Shown piece after piece: positions 42,353-49,592 of a stretch of DNA of 64,000 bases. The DNA is taken from the NCBI GenBank assembly GCA_959607715.1, contig CAUHNN010000006.1:33581-97580 (forward strand). The letters are read 5' to 3'. The stretch's first letter is position 1, and each line of letters starts with the position of its first letter. The stretch comes from an uncultured Eggerthella sp. GTDB lineage: Bacteria; Actinomycetota; Coriobacteriia; Coriobacteriales; Eggerthellaceae. The position numbers were made by a program, and so were the translations under genes. The notes below the pieces were generated by a model. The model did not search any database, was not told the origin of the DNA, and saw nothing but the letters and a program-made list of their open reading frames with translations.

Positions 42353-42733
42353 TTACCGCTTTTCCGTTTCGGTCGGGATTCGAGCCAAGATCTCATCGAC
42401 GACGACGTCTGCAAGCGCAACGATGTGCTCGATATCCTGCAGTGTTGCTGCGTCGATGTGGATTCCGCAGGTGCAGGAGACGGTGCACCCGAGCGTCTTG
42501 GCGGTCCGCTTTGCGATGCGAGAAGCGAAGGCGTCGTCGCGATGTTCGGGTCGGTTCAGGCGCGAAACCGTGGCGCCGACCCCCTTGCCGGAAAGGGCTG
42601 GATGGGGGACAGCCAAAACGGTGCAGCCGACATGGGGTGCACACCCGCCGCTTACCACGACGGCGAGGTCTCGCCCGCACGGCACAGCATGGACATCGAG
42701 TGCGCAGAGACTGTCGTCGATGGAGAAGTGCAT
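42353..42733 (-). CDS. lpdD: LpdD-like small protein (prenylated-FMN chaperone/subunit D)
   Basis: 126 aa. It resembles LpdD/YclD, the third component of gallate and hydroxyarylic-acid decarboxylases: SGGCAPHVGCTVL near the start, HRDDAFASRIAKRTAK in the middle and CGIHIDAATLQDIEHIV near the end. The family is thought to help load or protect the prenylated cofactor. The start is set at ATG 42733, where AGAAAGG lies 9 nt upstream and the length fits the family. An upstream in-frame ATG at 42787 lies only 5 nt from a TATAAT element and is unlikely. It is the first gene of the operon. Confidence 0.82.
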   Translation of the reverse strand: MHFSIDDSLCALDVHAVPCGRDLAVVVSGGCAPHVGCTVLAVPHPALSGKGVGATVSRLNRPEHRDDAFASRIAKRTAKTLGCTVSCTCGIHIDAATLQDIEHIVALADVVVDEILARIPTETEKR

Positions 42734-42793
42734 AGGCGCGTACCTTTCTGCGTGGATGCGCACCGTGGTTGGCGCGAACACGTTCATAGTGAA

Positions 42794-42799
42794 ATTATA
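42794..42799 (-). promoter_or_regulatory. -10 element of the lpdD-ubiD-ubiX operon
   Basis: A perfect TATAAT on the minus strand, 60 nt before the lpdD start codon. No good -35 is seen at the proper distance, so an activator is likely needed. Confidence 0.5.
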
Positions 42800-42937
42800 C
42801 GGATGGAGGCAAAGCGATTCTGCGGCGCGGTCATTCGAATCCGATAGGCATCCATTCATTGCGACAACGGTTAGGGCGCTCGTTCATTGATAGGCTGCAT
42901 GATTCGATGAACGCGTTCGCTCCGAGGGGCGTCTGGG

Positions 42938-42943
42938 TATAAT
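42938..42943 (+). promoter_or_regulatory. -10 element of the dehalogenase-like gene
   Basis: A perfect TATAAT on the plus strand, 37 nt before the start codon, with TTCGCT at 42916-42921 as a weak -35. It is divergent from the lpdD promoter, with about 140 bp between the two -10 boxes. Confidence 0.5.
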
Positions 42944-42980
42944 CGAGACATGATGAAAAGCCGGGGACCGAGGGGGCATC

Positions 42981-43871
42981 ATGTTCGACGGCGCTATCCA
43001 TCGCATTATCGAGGGGGACGGCGGCTGCGCCATCCACGCGGTTGTCATGGGCAAGGGGGAGCCGCTTCTCTTGCTTCACGGACATCCTGAAACGTATCTC
43101 ATGTGGCATAAGGTCGTCGACGATCTGGCGTCCCGATTCACGGTGGTCGCCTGCGATCTGCGCGGTTACGGCGATAGCGACAAGCCTCAAGGGGCGCCGA
43201 ATCATTCCAATTACTCCAAGCGCGTCATGGCGCGCGATTGCATTGCGGTGATGCGCGAGCTCGGGTTCGACCGCTTTTCGGTTATGGGGCATGATCGGGG
43301 TGCGCGCGTGGCCTACCGCATGGCGCTCGATCATCCCGAAGTCGTCGACAAGCTCGTTTTGCTCGACGTCGTTTCCACCTTCGACATGTACGACTTGAGC
43401 TCGGCCGAGTTCGCCAAGGCTCTGTTCCACTGGTACCTGCTTACCCAGGATGCCCCGTTCCCTGAAGATCTCATCGTGTCGAGTCGCAAGATGTATTTCC
43501 GCAATGCGCTTCACATCGGTCGCTACAATTCGGAAAACGACACCTCGGCAGACGTGTTCCCCGCTGAGGTGTACGACGAGTACCTGCGTCATTACGACGT
43601 GGCTTGCATCCACGCCATTTGCGAAGAGTACCGTGCCGGGGAGTCGATCGACCGCAAGCTCGATGCGCTCGACCTTGCCGCAGGCACTACCATCAAGGCG
43701 CCGACGCTTCTGGTGTGGGGCGAATACGGTTTGGTGGAAAAGTTCTTCGACCCGCTTGAGAAGTGGGGTCGCTTTTGCGACGACGTGCAGGGGGCAAGCG
43801 TGCCATGCGGGCATTTCGTCCCCGAAGAAGCGCCGAAGGCGCTTCTCGAGCGGCTCGATTCGTTTCTGTAG
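42981..43871 (+). CDS. Alpha/beta hydrolase, haloacetate-dehalogenase-like
   Basis: 296 aa, alpha/beta hydrolase fold. The oxyanion segment LLLHGHPETY is followed by a nucleophile elbow GHDRGARVAYR in which Asp, not Ser, is the nucleophile. The HDRGAR hexapeptide supplies the two carboxylate-binding arginines of fluoroacetate dehalogenases, ALFHWYLLTQ places the His-Trp halide pocket, and GHFVPEEAP holds the catalytic His, so every hallmark of the fluoroacetate/haloacetate dehalogenase group is in place. Predicted reaction: haloacetate plus water to glycolate plus halide; an epoxide hydrolase role is the alternative. It has its own promoter, divergent from lpdD, and a nitroreductase gene follows after 74 nt. 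Confidence 0.82.
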   Translation: MFDGAIHRIIEGDGGCAIHAVVMGKGEPLLLLHGHPETYLMWHKVVDDLASRFTVVACDLRGYGDSDKPQGAPNHSNYSKRVMARDCIAVMRELGFDRFSVMGHDRGARVAYRMALDHPEVVDKLVLLDVVSTFDMYDLSSAEFAKALFHWYLLTQDAPFPEDLIVSSRKMYFRNALHIGRYNSENDTSADVFPAEVYDEYLRHYDVACIHAICEEYRAGESIDRKLDALDLAAGTTIKAPTLLVWGEYGLVEKFFDPLEKWGRFCDDVQGASVPCGHFVPEEAPKALLERLDSFL

Positions 43872-43945
43872 GCCATCGCGCAGTGGGCGCGGGCACATAT
43901 CAACGGGGTGTTCCGAAGAGGGGCACGAGGAGAAAAGGGGAAGCC

Positions 43946-44521
43946 ATGGAGTTGATGGAAGCTATCAAGGGGCGTCGGAGTATTCGCAAGTTCACCGATG
44001 AGCCGGTACCTCGCGAGGTGATCGATCGTCTGGTCGAGGCTGCTATGTGGGCTCCTTCGGGGCAGAATCTACAGCCGTGGTATTTTGTCGTGCTGACCAA
44101 GAAGGAGGATCTGTCGTTCCTCTTCTCCGAGCTGGGGACGACGGCGTTTTCCGAGCGCAAGCGTCTCGAGGAGCGCTTTGCGAACAACCCCGAGATCGTC
44201 GAGGAGACGATGGAGTTCATGCGCGCCATGGGCGGCGCGAGCACGATCGCGCTCGCGTTTCTGAACAAGCCGAACTACAGCGAGGAAATGCTGCCGAGCT
44301 GCATAGAGAGCGTGTCCGCCGCGATGGAGAACATGTGCCTCATGGCGTACGCCGAGGGTCTGGGTTCGTGCTGGGTGGAAGCGGTGTGCCGCGCCGGGGA
44401 TGCGCTTCATGATCGATTCGCCCCCGATCACGGGGCGCTGGTCGGCGGCATCATCCTGGGTTATCCCGCCATGGAAGCCCGTCCAATCAAGCGCAAGCCT
44501 GGGCGTTTCGAGATTCGCTAA
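43946..44521 (+). CDS. Nitroreductase family FMN oxidoreductase
   Basis: 191 aa. The FMN-binding start GRRSIRKFTDEPVP, the WAPSGQNLQPW loop and the C-terminal GYPAMEARPIKRKPG with its FMN phosphate-binding Lys/Arg define the family. It lacks a ferredoxin domain. Substrates in this family range from nitroaromatics to quinones and cannot be predicted. ATG 43946 is preceded by AAAAGGGGA; longer upstream frames overlap the hydrolase gene and are rejected. It probably shares a transcript with the dehalogenase-like gene. Confidence 0.85.
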   Translation: MELMEAIKGRRSIRKFTDEPVPREVIDRLVEAAMWAPSGQNLQPWYFVVLTKKEDLSFLFSELGTTAFSERKRLEERFANNPEIVEETMEFMRAMGGASTIALAFLNKPNYSEEMLPSCIESVSAAMENMCLMAYAEGLGSCWVEAVCRAGDALHDRFAPDHGALVGGIILGYPAMEARPIKRKPGRFEIR

Positions 44522-44571
44522 CGGTTCGCTCGTTCAGGCCTCGCTGCCTTGCGAGGCGTTGCGGAAAAGAT

Positions 44572-44622
44572 GCGCCCCGACGTTTCCGGCCGTGATGCGG
44601 CCAGGAGACGCCGGGGCGCTTT
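44572..44622. terminator. Bidirectional terminator (nitroreductase/nadE)
   Basis: GCGCCCCG (44572-44579) pairs with CGGGGCGC (44612-44619) with inner CG and GGCC/GGCC pairings, then TTTCGTT on plus and ATCTTTT on minus. It lies between the convergent nitroreductase and nadE genes. Confidence 0.72.
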
Positions 44623-44665
44623 CGTTGCGGTCGGACGGTTGGCTTCGCAGTGGTCGGTTCGTTGA

Positions 44666-46588
44666 TTATCGGGAGGTCGAGAGCCCGTCGATCTCGGCCA
44701 GCCAGGATCGGGCGCACGCATCGGAGGGCATGCGCAGATCGCCGCGCGGCGAAACGGCGATGCTGCCGATCTTCGGTCCGTCGGGTAGGCAGGAGCGCTT
44801 GAACTGCTGAGCGAAGAAGCGGCGGTAGAACGTGCGGAGCCATTTCAGGATGGTCTCGTCGTCGTAGCGCTTTGCGAAGGCGATGCGCGCGATGCGGAAG
44901 ATCTTCGAGGGGCGGAAGCCGAAGCGCATCATCTGGTAAAGGAAGAAATCGTGGAGCTCGTAGGGTCCGACGAGGTCTTCTGTTTTCTGCGCGATGGCTC
45001 CGTTTTCGGGCGGAAGGAGCTCGGGGCTCACCGGGGTGTCGAGGACGTCGAGCAGCACAGCGGCGAGGCGCTCGTCGCCGCACGTGTCGGCGCAGAAGCG
45101 GACTAGATGGCGCACGAGCGTCTTGGGGACCGACGAGTTGACGGCGTACATGGACATGTGATCGCCGTTGTACGTGGCCCAGCCCAGGGCGAGTTCGGAA
45201 AGGTCGCCTGTTCCCACGACGAGCCCGCCGGTTTGGTTGGCGCGGTCCATGAGGATCTGGGTGCGCTCGCGGGCTTGGCTGTTCTCGTAGGTGACGTCGT
45301 GGCAAGAGGGGTCGTGCCCGATATCGGAGAAATGCTGAAGTACGGCTTCGCCGATGGGGATTTCCTCAAGCGTCGCTCCCAGGCGGCGGACCATTTCCGT
45401 GGCGTTGGTGTAGGTGCGATCGGTGGTGCCGAAGCCCGGCATGGTGATGGCGACGATGCCCGATCTGTCGAGGCCGAGCGCATCGAAGGCGCGCGCGGTC
45501 ACGAGCAGGGCCAGCGTCGAGTCCAGGCCGCCGGAGATGCCCACGACGGCGGATGTCGCATGCGTGTGGGCCAGGCGCTTCTTAAGGCCGAGCGTCTGAA
45601 TGGAGAGGATCTCGTCGCAGCGTGCGGCGAGCGTCGATTCGTCGGCGGGGACGAAGGGGTCAGCGTCGAAGACGCGCGAAAGGGCCGTGTCCTCGACGCG
45701 GAGGCTGAAGGAAACGGTGCGGTACCCCTCGTCGTCGGCTGCCGGGTAGGTGGTCAAGCGGCGTCGCTCCCCGGCGAGGCGCTCGACGTCGATGTCGGCC
45801 ACGATCGCTCCATTGGCAAAGGGCGTCGATTCTGCGAGCACCGATCCGTTTTCGGCGATCATGTTCTGTCCGCCGAAAACCAAGTCAGTGGTCGATTCTC
45901 CCTCGCCGGCCGTGGCGTAGAGGTAAGCGCACACGAGGCGGGCGGATTGGCCCGCCACGAGCGAGCGTCGGTAATCGCTCTTGCCGACCATCTCATCGCT
46001 TGCTGAAAGGTTGCACACGAGGGTGGCCCCGGCCAGGGCATGCTGCGTGCTCGGCGGCGCCGGCACCCATAGATCCTCGCAGATCTCCGCGGCAACGACG
46101 AGATCGGGCAGCGACTCGCAGGCGAAGAGGAGATTCTGCCCGAAGGGAACTTCCTCGCCTGCGAAGACGACGGTGCCTATGTCGCCTTCCCCGGGCGTGA
46201 AATGGCGGGTCTCGTAGAACTCGTTGTAGGCCGGGAGGTTTTGCTTCGGCACGAAGCCGATCACCCGTCCGTGGGCGCAGGCTGCAGCCACGTTGTAGAG
46301 CTTGCCGTGGGCGCGCAGCGGAAGTCCGACGAAGATAAGCGCGTCGAGGGACTTCGTTTCGCGGGCGATGCGCTCAAGCGCGCTGTACGCATCGTCGAGG
46401 AGCTTCTTTTGCCAGAAGAGGTCCGAGCAGGTGTAGCCGGTGACGCAGAGTTCCGGCAAGGCGATGACCTTCGCACCCCGCCCCGCCGCGTCGTTGACGG
46501 CGGCGATGATCGCAGCGGCGTTGGCCTCGCAATCGGCGACGACGACCGTCGGTGTCGCAGCTGCAACGGCGATGAACCCGTCTTTCAT
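44666..46588 (-). CDS. nadE: Glutamine-dependent NAD+ synthetase
   Basis: 640 aa, two domains. The N-terminal nitrilase-like glutaminase (about 1-290) has its Glu-Lys-Cys triad in ALPELCVTGY, VPKQNLP and AAEICEDLW. The C-terminal synthetase (about 330-640) has the P-loop SGGLDSTLAL and the NQTGGLVVGTGDLSELALGW block. It amidates nicotinic-acid adenine dinucleotide to NAD+ with ammonia from glutamine passed through a tunnel. Length and order match the long NadE of many anaerobes and actinobacteria. It lies downstream of the LysR gene on the same strand but is separated by a hairpin, so is probably independent. Confidence 0.95.
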   Translation of the reverse strand: MKDGFIAVAAATPTVVVADCEANAAAIIAAVNDAAGRGAKVIALPELCVTGYTCSDLFWQKKLLDDAYSALERIARETKSLDALIFVGLPLRAHGKLYNVAAACAHGRVIGFVPKQNLPAYNEFYETRHFTPGEGDIGTVVFAGEEVPFGQNLLFACESLPDLVVAAEICEDLWVPAPPSTQHALAGATLVCNLSASDEMVGKSDYRRSLVAGQSARLVCAYLYATAGEGESTTDLVFGGQNMIAENGSVLAESTPFANGAIVADIDVERLAGERRRLTTYPAADDEGYRTVSFSLRVEDTALSRVFDADPFVPADESTLAARCDEILSIQTLGLKKRLAHTHATSAVVGISGGLDSTLALLVTARAFDALGLDRSGIVAITMPGFGTTDRTYTNATEMVRRLGATLEEIPIGEAVLQHFSDIGHDPSCHDVTYENSQARERTQILMDRANQTGGLVVGTGDLSELALGWATYNGDHMSMYAVNSSVPKTLVRHLVRFCADTCGDERLAAVLLDVLDTPVSPELLPPENGAIAQKTEDLVGPYELHDFFLYQMMRFGFRPSKIFRIARIAFAKRYDDETILKWLRTFYRRFFAQQFKRSCLPDGPKIGSIAVSPRGDLRMPSDACARSWLAEIDGLSTSR

Positions 46589-46605
46589 GAATGCCCCCTC
46601 GATGA

Positions 46606-46625
46606 GCGCCGCGTTCGCGCGGCGC
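46606..46625. other. GC-rich UUCG hairpin between the LysR gene and nadE
   Basis: GCGCCGCG (46606-46613), loop TTCG, CGCGGCGC (46618-46625): a perfect 8-bp stem with a stable tetraloop and no T run. It lies just before nadE on the minus strand. It could be a processing or stabilising hairpin, or a weak terminator of the LysR transcript. Confidence 0.5.
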
Positions 46626-46695
46626 GATTATGCGGTGATGAGCGAAAACAGCTCGCGCCCATTATACGCCGCAAGCCATCGTGGCCGCGCCTCCC

Positions 46696-47625
46696 TTACG
46701 CGTTTGCCGGGAAGTCGTCGCGCACGTAGGGCGGCGCCTCGAAGTGCGAAAGGAAGTCGATGAACGACGTCACCGCCGGAGAATGGGGTGCACGGGAGAG
46801 GTAGGAAAGGGAGACGGGGTAGAAGTCCTGCGACCCTTCGACGTCGAGCGGCAAGACGACGAGGGACGGGTCGGGCAGGAGGTTGGAGGTGAGCATCGTC
46901 AGGGCGACGGCCGACTCGTGGACGGCGAGTCCCCCGAGGATCACCTCGTCTTCGTAGTTTCGCACCAGCGTGAGCCTGTCGAGCGGCGCGTTCGTTTCCT
47001 CGAGGAACGCCTCGAGCACTTCCCCGCAGGTGATGCCGCGGCGATAGGTGATGACGGTGTGCCCGATGAGGTTGTCGTAGCGCACGCGATCGAGGGAGGC
47101 GAGGGGATGGTCTCTGTTCACGGCGACGACGAGTCGCTGATGGAACAGGGTGGTGCAGGCGACGCCCGGCCGGTTGATCGGGCCCGTGATGACGAGATCG
47201 CACGTTCCCTGCTCGAGCTTGTCCCTCAGCGAGGCCGTCTCGCCTTGGGTGATGCGGAATTCGACCAAAGGACCGTTCTCGTCCCGGTAGGCTTTCATGG
47301 CGGATGGCAGGTAGAGCGATCGCACGGTGCCGATGGCGCCCACCTCGACGATGCCGGAAACCATGCCCTGACGTCGCTTGATCTCGCTCACGCCCTGCTC
47401 GATTTCAGCTAGCCCGCGCTCGACGTAGCCCTGGAAAGCGTGGCCGTCTTCAGTAAGGCGGACGTTGCGCCCTTCCTTGCGGAAGAGCTGGCAGCCGAGC
47501 TCGCTTTCGAGTGACGAGATGGAGTGGGAGAGTGCGGGCTGGGTGATATTCAGCTCGCGGGCGGCCTTTGTGTAGTGCTGGACTTTGGCCAAGTGGGCGA
47601 AATACGAAAGCTGGGCAAGATTCAT
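46696..47625 (-). CDS. LysR-type transcriptional regulator
   Basis: 309 aa. The N-terminal winged helix-turn-helix (about 1-60: NLAQLSYFAHLAKVQHYTKAA then LNITQPALSHSISSLE) matches the LysR family, with a periplasmic-binding-fold effector domain (about 90-300). ATG 47625 has AAAGGAA upstream; an earlier in-frame ATG adds a non-conserved, proline-rich tail. It is divergent from the MaoC-like/VOC remnant/reductase operon, the classic arrangement for a LysR protein and its target. The inducer is unknown. Confidence 0.92.
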   Translation of the reverse strand: MNLAQLSYFAHLAKVQHYTKAARELNITQPALSHSISSLESELGCQLFRKEGRNVRLTEDGHAFQGYVERGLAEIEQGVSEIKRRQGMVSGIVEVGAIGTVRSLYLPSAMKAYRDENGPLVEFRITQGETASLRDKLEQGTCDLVITGPINRPGVACTTLFHQRLVVAVNRDHPLASLDRVRYDNLIGHTVITYRRGITCGEVLEAFLEETNAPLDRLTLVRNYEDEVILGGLAVHESAVALTMLTSNLLPDPSLVVLPLDVEGSQDFYPVSLSYLSRAPHSPAVTSFIDFLSHFEAPPYVRDDFPANA

Positions 47626-47690
47626 GGGACGTTCCTTTTCGAAGGGCGGGCCACGCGCTTGCGCCGGCGCAGGGTCCGTCACCGCTTCAG

Positions 47691-47713
47691 ATGAATCTAT
47701 CAGTTTTGTTCAT
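47691..47713. promoter_or_regulatory. Candidate LysR binding site
   Basis: ATGAA (47691-47695) and TTCAT (47709-47713) form a dyad separated by 13 nt, in the intergenic space of the divergent pair and close to the regulator gene. The spacing is near the T-N11-A pattern typical of LysR sites but not exact. Confidence 0.3.
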
Positions 47714-47810
47714 GGATCGCCAGGTCGGCTATACGTTTTTCTCTTTGGACGCACCCAGGGATGCGCGGTAGGCTCGGATTAGTCGCAAGACGGGGGATGG
47801 AATTCGATGG

Positions 47811-47824
47811 CGGCAACGTTGCCG
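47811..47824. promoter_or_regulatory. 14-bp perfect palindrome upstream of the MaoC-like gene
   Basis: CGGCAACGTTGCCG at 47811-47824 is fully palindromic and lies 9 nt before the AAGGAGAGGAG ribosome binding site. It could be an operator or an mRNA hairpin that shields the site. Confidence 0.4.
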
Positions 47825-47849
47825 GCATCGCGAAGGAGAGGAGAGCCCA

Positions 47850-48284
47850 ATGACGAAGTTGCCCCTCGAGGTGGGAAACAGCTGCTCGTTCACTAAGACG
47901 GTGAGCGAATCCGACGTGTACCAGTTCGGCGGAATCACCGGGGACTACAGCCAAATGCACTTCAACGAGGCGTTCATGAAGACGACCAAGTATGGAACGA
48001 GGATCGTGCACGGAGTGCTCACCTTCGCCTTCGGAAGCACCGCTTCGACGCTCATCCAGCAGAAGTACGAGTCTCCCATTCCGAGCGCATCGTATGGTTA
48101 CGACCATCTGCGCTTCACCGCTCCGGTGTACTTCGGCGATACGCTGACCGCCACGTATACGGTGAAGGAGGTCGACGAGCAGGCGATGAAGACCTTCGCC
48201 GACGTCGTCATCACCAATCAGGAGGGAACGGTGGTGTGCGTCGCGACGCATATCTTGAAGTTCTTCGAAGTCGAGGGCGAGTAA
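47850..48284 (+). CDS. MaoC-like hydratase/dehydratase (hotdog fold)
   Basis: 144 aa. The hydratase-2 motif GDYSQMHFNEAF with its catalytic Asp and His, followed by YGTRIVHGVLT, is clear. MaoC/R-hydratases add or remove water at the 2,3-bond of enoyl-CoA esters. The substrate is unknown. It opens a three-gene operon with a VOC remnant and a ketopantoate-reductase-like enzyme, under a divergent LysR regulator, which points to a small catabolic route rather than fatty-acid synthesis. The ATG follows AAGGAGAGGAG. Confidence 0.87.
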   Translation: MTKLPLEVGNSCSFTKTVSESDVYQFGGITGDYSQMHFNEAFMKTTKYGTRIVHGVLTFAFGSTASTLIQQKYESPIPSASYGYDHLRFTAPVYFGDTLTATYTVKEVDEQAMKTFADVVITNQEGTVVCVATHILKFFEVEGE

Positions 48285-48285
48285 C

Positions 48286-48447
48286 ATGGCGGTTCCATGC
48301 GTCGAGCATGTGGCGGTGAAGGTGCGCGACTTCGAGGCGGTGTGCGCCCAGCCTGGCGTGAAGCAGGCTGAAGGCAAGCCGAACAACCGGCTCGAGACCC
48401 CGTTCGGTCTGATCGTCGAAGTGAACAAGAGGGGGATAGAGCCATGA
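48286..48447 (+). CDS. 53-aa VOC (glyoxalase-fold) remnant
   Basis: 53 codons from ATG 48286. The N-terminal VEHVAVKVRDFEAV is a first beta strand and helix of a vicinal-oxygen-chelate domain (the His is a normal metal ligand), and the C-terminal NNRLETPFGLIVEVN is the last strand with its acidic metal ligand. The middle 60-80 residues of a normal 120-aa VOC domain are missing, yet the frame is intact. It starts 1 nt after the MaoC-like gene and overlaps the next gene by 4 nt (ATGA), so it is still translationally coupled. It may be an in-frame deletion product with no activity or a miniature form. The assignment rests on my reading of two short segments. Confidence 0.55.
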   Translation: MAVPCVEHVAVKVRDFEAVCAQPGVKQAEGKPNNRLETPFGLIVEVNKRGIEP

Positions 48448-49379
48448 AGGTATGCATTTTGGGCGCTGGCTCGCTGGGCAGCACCATCGGCGGCGCGCTG
48501 GCGAAAGCCGGCAACGAGGTCCATTTCGTGGGTCGTGCGCCGCACATGAGCGCCACCAACGAAAACGGCCTGGTCATGGTAACCCCTACAGGCGAGGAGA
48601 CCGTGAGGGTTTCCGGTCATACCACGCCAGACGGCATCGGCGTGTGCGATCTGGTCATCGTCTTGTGCAAGGCGTTCGACACCGCCAAAACCATGGAAGA
48701 AGGCCGCGAGCTCGTCGGCGCCGAAACGACGGTGATGTCGCTGCAGAACGGACTCGGCGCGGAAGGCGTGTTGTGCTCGTGCGTCGGCGCCGAGCACGTC
48801 ATAGGGGGCAAGACCTATATCGGCGGCATGTTGCTGGAGCCCGGTCGCGTTCAGGCTACCATTCCCGGCAAGGATACATTCATCGGGGAGCTCGACGGCA
48901 GCGTGACCGAGCGCATCCGCGCCATCGGCGCCGCGTTCGAGGAGGCGGGCATGCGCTGCATCGTTTCCGACAACATCATGGGCGTGATCTGGGATAAGCT
49001 TCTGGTCAATGTCGCCACGGGCGCCGTCTGCGGCATCACGCATCTGTCCTACGGCCCGATGTACGAAGAGGAAAAACTCGTCGCGACGGCGAAGGCCGCA
49101 GTCAAGGAAGGCATGGACGTTGCCCGAGCGGCGGGCGTGAAGCTCACCTACGACGACCCGGCAGACGTTCTCGAGCTTGCGCGCGCGGGCTTGCCCTACG
49201 ATTTTAAGCCCTCGATCCTGCAGAGCCTCGAAAAGCACCGACCCACCGAGGTGGGCGTTATCAACGGCGCGGTCGTCGAGCAGGGCAGGAGGCACGGCGT
49301 CCCCACGCCGGTCAATGAGACGCTTCAGGCCTGCGTCGTCGGCATAGAGCGCTGCATCCGCGACTTCGTGAAGGGGTAA
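48444..49379 (+). CDS. Ketopantoate-reductase (PanE/ApbA) family oxidoreductase
   Basis: 311 aa. The N-terminal Rossmann fold begins VCILGAGSLGSTIGGALAKAGNEV, and the C-terminal helical domain contains the family's catalytic Lys region (IWDKLLVNVATG) and the DPAD/Glu-Ser segments. The family includes 2-dehydropantoate 2-reductase, but no pan gene is nearby. In an operon with a MaoC-like hydratase and a VOC remnant, reduction of another branched 2-oxoacid or beta-hydroxyacid is equally likely. The ATG overlaps the stop codon of the VOC remnant. Confidence 0.8.
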   Translation: MKVCILGAGSLGSTIGGALAKAGNEVHFVGRAPHMSATNENGLVMVTPTGEETVRVSGHTTPDGIGVCDLVIVLCKAFDTAKTMEEGRELVGAETTVMSLQNGLGAEGVLCSCVGAEHVIGGKTYIGGMLLEPGRVQATIPGKDTFIGELDGSVTERIRAIGAAFEEAGMRCIVSDNIMGVIWDKLLVNVATGAVCGITHLSYGPMYEEEKLVATAKAAVKEGMDVARAAGVKLTYDDPADVLELARAGLPYDFKPSILQSLEKHRPTEVGVINGAVVEQGRRHGVPTPVNETLQACVVGIERCIRDFVKG

Positions 49380-49416
49380 ACACCGAGGGGGAAACGCTCC
49401 TAAGAGGGGGGATTTT

Positions 49417-49449
49417 CGAAAAGCGGCCCATCTTGGCGGCCGCTTTTCG
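49417..49449 (+). terminator. Terminator-like hairpin after the reductase gene
   Basis: CGAAAAGCGGCC (49417-49428) pairs with GGCCGCTTTTCG (49438-49449), followed by TCTTCT, a weak T run. It lies 38 nt after the stop codon and separates this operon from arg. Confidence 0.72.
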
Positions 49450-49592
49450 TCTTCTGGCTGTTTAATGCATGAAAGCGGGTTATATTCGCGCCTTATTTGG
49501 GGTAATCTGGAAAGCCTGTAGTACAGGTTGTTCAAAAAAAGAACTTCGCCCTTGCGGGCGGGGCGATTAGATCGGAAGAAGGCGCGGCGGCA

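Noticed and set aside
42734..42859. Longer N-terminus for the LpdD-like protein
   Set aside because: The added residues would overlap the TATAAT element and are not conserved; the shorter start has a good ribosome binding site.
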